Origin: ZC4RG35 sp041747855
GTDB taxonomy: Bacteria > Actinomycetota > Acidimicrobiia > Spongiisociales > ZC4RG35
DNA: 21,244 bases
Assembly: GCA_041747855.1 (NCBI GenBank)
Contig: JBGTEJ010000001.1
Coordinates: forward strand, 1 to 21,244
Direction of reading: 5' to 3'
Each line of letters starts with the position of its first letter. Within the stretch, counting starts at the first letter, position 1. Both the position numbers and the translations under genes were made by a program. A model generated the notes under the pieces. The model was not told where the DNA came from, did no database searches, and saw nothing but the letters and a program-made list of their open reading frames with translations. Shown here piece after piece: positions 17,486-21,244 of this stretch.

Positions 17486-17875
17486 TCAGCCGGACAACCC
17501 GACCGCAAGGGCAACGACTCCCAAAAGAGGGACTGCACCTTGGACCAATGCCGCCCGAGCCATCTTTCGTGAGGAGAAGACCAGTACCAGCGCTGCCAGG
17601 ACCATCGATCCGGCGCCGGCGAAGATCAGGGTTGCTCCCGCCACCGTCATCTCATTGAGCATCAGGACGATCCCGATCAGGACCATCACCGCCAGGAACA
17701 AGTTGTAGAAGCCCTGGTTGAACGCCATCTGCTTCAGGGTCTCAGCGTCTTCAGGATTGCGAACCCCGAACACCCGCCGTGTCTTCGGATCGGTCCACCG
17801 CAGCGACTCGAGCACAAAGATGTACACGTGGATCAGAGCTGCGATCCCTACGAGAACCAGACCGATTGTCTTCAT
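17486..17875 (-). CDS. DUF1304 family membrane protein
   Basis: 129 residues with about four membrane helices. The first helix runs into HVYIFVLESLRWTDPKTRRVFG, and FNQGFYNLFLAVMVLIGI follows; both are marks of DUF1304, a family of small membrane proteins of unknown function. The start is ATG at 17875 (MKTIGLVLVGIAAL); the frame is open further upstream, but that part is hydrophilic and not family-like. TACCGT lies 7 nt before the ATG on the minus strand (leaderless pattern). Convergent with the TetR gene, 35 bp apart. Confidence 0.87.
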   Translation of the reverse strand: MKTIGLVLVGIAALIHVYIFVLESLRWTDPKTRRVFGVRNPEDAETLKQMAFNQGFYNLFLAVMVLIGIVLMLNEMTVAGATLIFAGAGSMVLAALVLVFSSRKMARAALVQGAVPLLGVVALAVGLSG

Positions 17876-18035
17876 GCCCTCAACGGTAGGCGCCGTCAAA
17901 TGAGGAGGGTGCTGAAATGTCCCACTCACCGGAGGAGGGCCATCGCCCTCCCGATCATGCGAGGACCCGAGGTGCTCGAGGTCGAGGTGCAAAACCTCTG
18001 CCTTCAGGCGTCAAAGTCGACAGTGGCGTCACACC
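17876..18035. promoter_or_regulatory. divergent region between DUF1304 and PAS genes
   Basis: Contains the DUF1304 -10 (TACCGT, complement of 17883-17888) and a perfect 7-bp hairpin, GGAGGGC (17934-17940) with GCCCTCC (17945-17951), loop CATC. No ORF of its own was supported. The hairpin lies upstream of both promoters; a regulatory site or the end of a lost gene are both possible. Confidence 0.4.
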
Positions 18036-18073
18036 ACCTACTGATTGACAACCTACCTACTGGATGGTAGACC
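18036..18073 (+). promoter_or_regulatory. promoter of the PAS gene with flanking direct repeats
   Basis: Consensus -35 TTGACA (18045-18050), 17-nt spacer, TAGACC (18068-18073). The 8-mer ACCTACTG occurs at 18036-18043 and 18055-18062, 19 bp apart, on both sides of the -35. CTACC (18053-18057) and GGTAG (18066-18070) form an inverted repeat reaching the -10. Confidence 0.55.
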
Positions 18074-18104
18074 CCGGCTGTTTGGCTTAGAAAGGAAGAG
18101 ACAC

Positions 18105-18494
18105 ATGACACAGGCCGACAACCCCGGCCAAACCGGCACCCTCATGGCGGTCGCCGATCAACTATCACCGATATTCGAGGGGTCGAGCCAGGGCATCTAC
18201 ATCTTCCTGGACGAGACACACAAGGTCTGCAACCAGCGATTTGCCGAGATGCTGGGATACGACTCACCGGCCGATTGGGACCGACCCGAGCCGTTTGCAC
18301 AGCAGTATGTGGATCCTGGGAGCCGCCAGACCCTGGTGTCCGCCTACCAGCATGCAATGGCCCACCAGGTGGGGGCAGCCATTGACATCACCTGGATAAA
18401 ACGGGATGGAGGCACAGTGCCCACATCAGTGATCATCGTGCCGATAGCGCACGCAGGCGAACTCATGGCACTCCATTACGTTTCACCTTCCTAA
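18105..18494 (+). CDS. stand-alone PAS-domain protein
   Basis: 129 residues that are almost entirely one PAS domain: LSPIFEGSSQGIYIFLDETHKVCNQRFAEMLGY (about 20-52), the central helix region, then ITWIKRDGGTVPTSVIIVPI, the usual C-terminal strands. There is no kinase, GGDEF or HTH output domain, so it may act by protein-protein contact. A bound cofactor cannot be inferred. Start ATG at 18105 with AAGGAAGAG as SD; a longer frame starting at 18045 would begin inside the promoter. It is the first gene of an accessory stretch with a metallothionein-like gene downstream. Confidence 0.8.
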   Translation: MTQADNPGQTGTLMAVADQLSPIFEGSSQGIYIFLDETHKVCNQRFAEMLGYDSPADWDRPEPFAQQYVDPGSRQTLVSAYQHAMAHQVGAAIDITWIKRDGGTVPTSVIIVPIAHAGELMALHYVSPS

Positions 18495-18752
18495 CTCACG
18501 ACAACACAGTCGACGGGACTCGCCACCCTGGTAAGTCCTGAGAAGGGTCCGAACCAGAGGCGGTGTCCACCGCTCAAACGCTCAATCCGTCATCTCGAGG
18601 GGAAGACCTGCTCCGTGCCACCAGAAGTGCCCTGAGAAAAGGAAGCACCCGGGGGGTTGCTGTCACGTTCAGCGTGGCGGCGGCCGACACCCAGGAGGCG
18701 CTGGTTTCGAGGCAGCCTGGGTCGGGTACCACCAACCAGGAGGTAGAACGAA
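18495..18752 (+). other. 258-bp stretch without a supported gene
   Basis: Holds a strong small inverted repeat (GCGGTG-TC-CACCGC, about 18560-18573) and a GTG-initiated open frame from 18563 that runs into the next gene in another phase; it has no SD, mixed third-position base use and no family resemblance. The last 20 bases hold the AGGAGGT SD of the next gene. Could be a leader or a decayed gene. Confidence 0.3.
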
Positions 18753-18989
18753 GTGAGCGAAGCACTGAGAAGGAGCGAACCCAACGCCAGGCGCGACCGA
18801 GCCAGGGCACAAGATGCTGGCGGGCCTGTGACCGACGATGGACATCCGCTTGAAGAGGCAGGCACCTCAGACGGTCAACCCCAGGACCTTCAAGGACCCC
18901 CTGAAGCACCACCTGCCGACGAGGAAGTGGCCGAACAGATGCTCGAGGAGGAACGGGATGAGGAGTCGCAGGAGGATGAGTCCGGCTAG
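18753..18989 (+). CDS. acidic, probably disordered 78-aa protein
   Basis: 78 residues: an Arg/Ala-rich N-terminal third (ALRRSEPNARRDRARA), a Pro/Gln/Gly middle and a strongly acidic C-terminus (EEVAEQMLEEERDEESQEDESG). No domain, Cys or membrane helix. It is supported as a gene by a near-perfect SD, AGGAGGT, 8 nt before the GTG start, and by steady in-frame codon use. It lies between the PAS and metallothionein-like genes and may share their transcript. Function unknown. Confidence 0.6.
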   Translation: MSEALRRSEPNARRDRARAQDAGGPVTDDGHPLEEAGTSDGQPQDLQGPPEAPPADEEVAEQMLEEERDEESQEDESG

Positions 18990-19045
18990 AGCCCCAGTTT
19001 GTCTGCGGGAGCCAGCCAGTTATGACAGAACGAAAGGAGCGGACA

Positions 19046-19264
19046 ATGCAATGCTCACATTCAACTTGTACATGCATGGTCACCTTTCAGGGTGACTTCT
19101 GTAGTGAGGCGTGTCGCAGTGTTTCGACCGAGGAACCCGGCTTGTGCCCATGTGATCACAGCACATGTGAGGCCAACCGCGGAATCTACGAACCAGGCGA
19201 AGTGGTCGGCGACACTCCGGTCGGCGAAGGCCTGATCCCGAGAGACCAACTTCCACCCCTCTGA
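19046..19264 (+). CDS. metallothionein-like Cys-rich protein
   Basis: 72 residues. The first 41 hold eight Cys and two His: C3, H5, C8, C10, C19, C23, C34, C36, H38, C41, arranged as CxHxxCxC, then FCSEAC, then CPCDHSTC. This order resembles cyanobacterial SmtA-type bacterial metallothioneins, which bind Zn, Cd or Cu in a Cys4-type cluster plus a zinc-finger fold. The remaining 30 residues are acidic and Pro-rich with no Cys. The start is ATG at 19046, 6 nt after AAAGGAG; an ATG at 19022 in frame has no SD. A hairpin follows 14 nt after the stop. It may buffer metals together with the copper module 8 kb away, but no shared operator was found. Confidence 0.78.
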   Translation: MQCSHSTCTCMVTFQGDFCSEACRSVSTEEPGLCPCDHSTCEANRGIYEPGEVVGDTPVGEGLIPRDQLPPL

Positions 19265-19278
19265 GAACCCTGAGCGAG

Positions 19279-19300
19279 GAGTCAGACAGCGGTCTGACTC
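19279..19300 (+). terminator. hairpin after the metallothionein-like gene
   Basis: GAGTCAGAC (19279-19287), loop AGCG, GTCTGACTC (19292-19300): a perfect 9-bp stem 14 nt after the stop codon. No T tract follows, as is common in high-GC Actinobacteria. Confidence 0.7.
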
Positions 19301-19387
19301 TCAGCTTCAAAGGTGGAGTGATCGTTCCCCGGCTTGTCGCCGGAAAGATGACTCTGCTCGCACTGGTTCAGAGCGACCTACGCCCGT

Positions 19388-19393
19388 TATCCT
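19388..19393 (+). promoter_or_regulatory. -10 element of the truncated tRNA-Gly copy
   Basis: TATCCT, exactly 10 nt before the tRNA-like sequence at 19404. The intact tRNA-Gly gene has the identical hexamer (19882-19887) at the identical distance, although the surrounding bases differ. Confidence 0.55.
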
Positions 19394-19403
19394 GCAAGGG
19401 TTT

Positions 19404-19440
19404 GCGGGTGTAGTTCAATGGTAGAACACGAGCTTCCCAA
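19404..19440 (+). pseudogene. truncated tRNA-Gly(CCC), 5' half only
   Basis: 37 nt identical to the first 37 nt of the intact tRNA-Gly at 19898-19934: acceptor 5' strand, D arm, 5' anticodon stem and complete anticodon loop including CCC. Identity stops exactly at the end of the anticodon loop; the next base is C here and G in the tRNA. No 3' half follows within the window in recognisable form. Confidence 0.9.
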
Positions 19441-19934
19441 CCAACCCTCCTCCTCTAGTTCTTCAACGTCTCCCGGTTCCCTGGCTGATCGGAAGGACTC
19501 TCAGATGACCACCCTCGGACGGTTTTTCGCGGGCTTTTGTCTGATTGCTGGAACCTATGTGCTGTCCTGGTTAGGGTCCTTCGCAATCGATCCAGCAATT
19601 TGGCCTTGGGGCCTGATAGCACCCCTGTTATTGGCGGCGGTAGCCGGTCTGCTGGCAATACCGATGCATCGCGTTGCGGCTCCAATGGGCCCTTTCCGTT
19701 GGGTTGTGGTCGCAGCTCAGCTCGCCCTGCCGCTGTATGTCGTCGTCGCAACGATCCACTTCCACACAGTTATGGGAACATAGAACACGCAAGGCCCGTG
19801 CTCCCCAGGTTCGTATCACGGCTGTCAGAACACAGGCAGGCTAAACCGTTGCAACCCCCTCCACGGGACCACCGAGTGCTCTATCCTCAGGTCAATTGCG
19901 GGTGTAGTTCAATGGTAGAACACGAGCTTCCCAA
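19441..19934 (+). mobile_element. possible small insertion bracketed by tRNA-Gly 5'-half repeats
   Basis: The 494-bp interval runs from the end of the truncated tRNA copy to the same point in the intact tRNA and would be excised or inserted by recombination between the two 37-bp repeats. It holds one membrane-protein ORF and the promoter of the intact tRNA. No integrase is present, so it would be a remnant or a passenger. This reading is inference; an old tandem tRNA duplication broken by a deletion is the alternative. Confidence 0.4.
19505..19783 (+). CDS. small membrane protein of atypical codon use
   Basis: 92 residues with three predicted helices: FFAGFCLIAGTYVLSWLGSF, GLIAPLLLAAVAGLLAIPM and WVVVAAQLALPLYVVVATI. 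No family recognised. ATG at 19505 with GGAAGGA 8 nt upstream; the frame extends further upstream through a Ser-rich stretch into the truncated tRNA, which is unlikely to be translated. Third codon positions use A and T (TTT, ATT, TTA, GCA, ATA, GGA) much more than the neighbouring genes, suggesting foreign origin and fitting its place between the tRNA repeats. Confidence 0.6.
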   Translation: MTTLGRFFAGFCLIAGTYVLSWLGSFAIDPAIWPWGLIAPLLLAAVAGLLAIPMHRVAAPMGPFRWVVVAAQLALPLYVVVATIHFHTVMGT

Positions 19935-19968
19935 GCTCGGGGCGAGGGTTCGATTCCCTTCACCCGCT
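19898..19968 (+). tRNA. tRNA-Gly(CCC)
   Basis: 71 nt cloverleaf: acceptor GCGGGTG/CACCCGC, D stem GTTC/GAAC, anticodon stem CGAGC/GCTCG with loop TTCCCAA (anticodon CCC at 19930-19932), T stem with a TTCGATT loop, discriminator T. No CCA is encoded. -10 TATCCT lies 10 nt upstream and a strong hairpin 11 nt downstream. Confidence 0.97.
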
Positions 19969-19979
19969 CTCAGCATTGT

Positions 19980-20046
19980 GTCCCCCCACCCGTGGGGGGA
20001 CCGCACGGACGCAGTCCGGGCGAGGGGGGCGTTCGTGCGAAGCACG
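19980..20046 (+). terminator. three consecutive GC-rich hairpins after tRNA-Gly
   Basis: GTCCCCCCAC/GTGGGGGGAC (19980-19989, 19992-20001), CGGAC/GTCCG (20006-20010, 20014-20018) and CGTGC/GCACG (20034-20038, 20042-20046), all perfect. The first probably terminates the tRNA transcript; the facing DUF1801 gene ends 47 bp further on. The cluster could also be a structured RNA. Confidence 0.6.
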
Positions 20047-20092
20047 GACTCGTCCCTCACCTCCAAACCACGAGGCCCCAACCTTCCAAGAG

Positions 20093-20509
20093 CTATTGCG
20101 CGAACTGTTCCTTTGCCCGCTTGAAGCTGGTAGCGACCAGTTCCTCGAGAACGTCACGATCGACATCGTCCAGTTTGTTGATGTACAGACAACTGACACT
20201 GACTGTGTGTTTGCCCAGGTCCTTCAGCAGTTCAGGGAAGCTTTTGGGGTCGACATAGAGGGTGAGGCTCTGTTTGCGAGGCGAGAAGCCGACGAGCGGC
20301 CAGTCGCCCTCTTGCGAACTCCGTTGCGATTTGTAGTGGTATACGCCGAAACCGATCATGCTGGGACCCCACATCTTGGGCTCCAGTCCGGTTACACGCT
20401 GGAAGATCGTGAGAAGCTCAAAGCCATCCTTGCGACGACGCTCATTCGCCACGCTGTTGATGAATTCTTCGACACTTGCGTCGGTGACCTTCGTCTTGGG
20501 TTCTGCCAC
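20093..20509 (-). CDS. DUF1801 domain protein
   Basis: 138 residues. VEEFINSVANERRRKDGFELLTIF, EPKMWGPSMIGFGVYHYK and GDWPLVGFSPRKQSLTLYV match the DUF1801 family, small soluble proteins of unknown role with the YdhG/YjbR-like fold. GTG start with no SD; TACGGT lies 6 nt upstream on the minus strand (leaderless pattern), so it may have its own promoter even though it follows the arginase-family gene by 32 nt. Confidence 0.88.
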   Translation of the reverse strand: MAEPKTKVTDASVEEFINSVANERRRKDGFELLTIFQRVTGLEPKMWGPSMIGFGVYHYKSQRSSQEGDWPLVGFSPRKQSLTLYVDPKSFPELLKDLGKHTVSVSCLYINKLDDVDRDVLEELVATSFKRAKEQFAQ

Positions 20510-20515
20510 GGGTCT

Positions 20516-20521
20516 ACCGTA
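20516..20521 (-). promoter_or_regulatory. -10 element of the DUF1801 gene
   Basis: TACGGT on the minus strand, 6 nt before the GTG at 20509, in the 32-bp gap after the arginase-family gene. No -35 recognised. Confidence 0.4.
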
Positions 20522-20541
20522 TCAAAGCTGACGACCCCCGA

Positions 20542-21244
20542 CTACTGAACCGCGGCGACGGCGAACTGGAAGATCAGGTTGGCGGCGAGAATCGAAGTCT
20601 GGGAGCGGCTGTCGGTCATCGGATTGACCTCGTTGAGAACCAGCGCCGAGGCGTGTGGTGCCAGACCGACCAGGAGGTCCAGTAGCTGTCTGGTGGTGAG
20701 ACCACCCGGTTCGTGCCATCCGACACCTGGGGCATGGGCCGGATCGAGCACATCGATATCCACACAGACCACCAGGTGGTCCGCCTGAGCGACGACCTCC
20801 AGAACCCTCGCCAGTGTCTCGCCAGCTCCCGACTCGAGGACCCGGGCTGCTGGGATCTCGGTCAGTCCCACCTCGTCGATGAAGGCCTTGGAGGAGGGGA
20901 AGTTGAAGTTTCGGGTTCCCACCTGGACGCAGTGTCGGGGGTCCACTCTCTCCAACTCCAGCGACCGTCGCATCCCACTCGACTGACTGTGGGTTCCCTG
21001 CATGGGGTTGCCATCGGTCAGGTCGAGGTGGGCATCGAAGTGAACCACTGCCACCGAACTGGTGACTGAGTCGTGGACACCCGCCACCACCGGGAACAGG
21101 ATTGAGTCGTCCCCACCCACCACCATAGGGACCCTCCCTTGGGCAACCTGGTGGGCGGTGGCGATCCGAGCAGCTTCCAGCGTCGCCATCAGGTCGTGAG
21201 GCACCACCTCGGCATCCCCTGCGTCGATCAGTCTTTCTGCACTG
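20542..21244 (-). CDS. arginase/agmatinase-family ureohydrolase (5' end beyond window)
   Basis: 233 residues visible and open at the window edge; an internal GTG at 21207 is not needed as a start because the coding frame continues upstream (AERLIDAGDAEVVPHDLM). Family enzymes hydrolyse guanidino compounds (arginine, agmatine, guanidinobutyrate, others) with two Mn ions. Seen: HFDAHLDL (the DAHxD motif), CVDIDVLDPAHAPG (DxDxxDP) and the GGLTTRQLLDLL block. The first ligand motif, normally GGDHS, is GGDDS here (the His-equivalent codon is GAC, 21106-21108). Substrate not determinable; agmatinase-like from overall pattern. Confidence 0.88.
   Translation of the reverse strand, partial: SAERLIDAGDAEVVPHDLMATLEAARIATAHQVAQGRVPMVVGGDDSILFPVVAGVHDSVTSSVAVVHFDAHLDLTDGNPMQGTHSQSSGMRRSLELERVDPRHCVQVGTRNFNFPSSKAFIDEVGLTEIPAARVLESGAGETLARVLEVVAQADHLVVCVDIDVLDPAHAPGVGWHEPGGLTTRQLLDLLVGLAPHASALVLNEVNPMTDSRSQTSILAANLIFQFAVAAVQ

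Noticed and set aside
18563..18853. Possible 96-aa gene before the acidic protein
   Set aside because: Overlaps the better supported 18753 gene in another phase, has no SD, and its second half is merely the shifted reading of that gene.
18574..19083. 169-codon minus-strand open frame across the acidic and metallothionein-like genes
   Set aside because: Contradicts two plus-strand genes with strong SDs; Arg/Pro/Leu-rich composition typical of antisense frames.
19782..19830. Remnant of a tRNA 3' half (TAGAACACG shared with tRNA-Gly, then GGTTCGTATC like a T loop)
   Set aside because: Only 9 identical bases, no acceptor pairing and wrong spacing; could be chance.

Overview
The window reads like a chromosomal segment of a fairly high-GC Actinomycetota bacterium. 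Markers are a bS22-type 29-residue ribosomal peptide, an actinobacterial PAC2-family protein, a DUF3152 metalloprotease-like lipoprotein on a Thr-rich stalk, and a RecB/RNase-H-fold putative nuclease. The polythreonine linker and small size of the genes suggest an Acidimicrobiia-like lineage, but this is inference. At least ten genes have no Shine-Dalgarno (SD) site and instead carry a TANNNT hexamer 6-10 nt before the start codon, which points to widespread leaderless mRNAs.

Layout. 1-3061 (minus): lnt-like gene followed 4 nt later by acs (3' end cut by the window edge). 3107-5148 (plus): inositol-monophosphatase family gene overlapping a YtcJ-like amidohydrolase by 1 nt. 5174-6334 (minus): class V aminotransferase, convergent with the amidohydrolase and divergent from an M3 oligopeptidase (6397-8352). 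8525-8722: 65-aa Zn-binding protein gene whose SD lies in a hairpin loop and arm, followed by a perfect terminator. 8788-11671: copper module (MerR-family regulator, CopZ-like chaperone, CopA ATPase) behind a perfect 10-6-10 palindrome. 11710-13875: PAC2 protein, bS22, thrB and a 72-aa membrane protein. 13924-16614 (minus): RecB/RNase-H nuclease and DUF3152 lipoprotein. 16755-17875: TetR regulator and DUF1304 membrane protein. 18105-19264: accessory cluster of a lone PAS-domain protein, an acidic 78-aa protein and a metallothionein-like protein. 19404-19968: truncated copy of tRNA-Gly(CCC), an AT3-rich membrane ORF and the intact tRNA-Gly(CCC). 20093-21244 (minus): DUF1801 protein and an arginase/agmatinase-family gene cut by the window end.

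The most unusual points are: (1) copA has no start codon upstream of its HMA motif, and its frame is open back into copZ, so deleting one base fuses both into a two-HMA CopA of normal length; (2) the 37-nt 5' half of tRNA-Gly is duplicated, ending exactly at the anticodon loop, and brackets a small ORF of atypical codon use; (3) the Lnt homologue has Ser in place of the nucleophilic Cys; (4) the amidohydrolase has all its metal-site residues but neither half of the usual beta-sandwich; (5) two leaderless genes diverge from only 28 bp. No CRISPR array, transposase or phage structural gene was seen.
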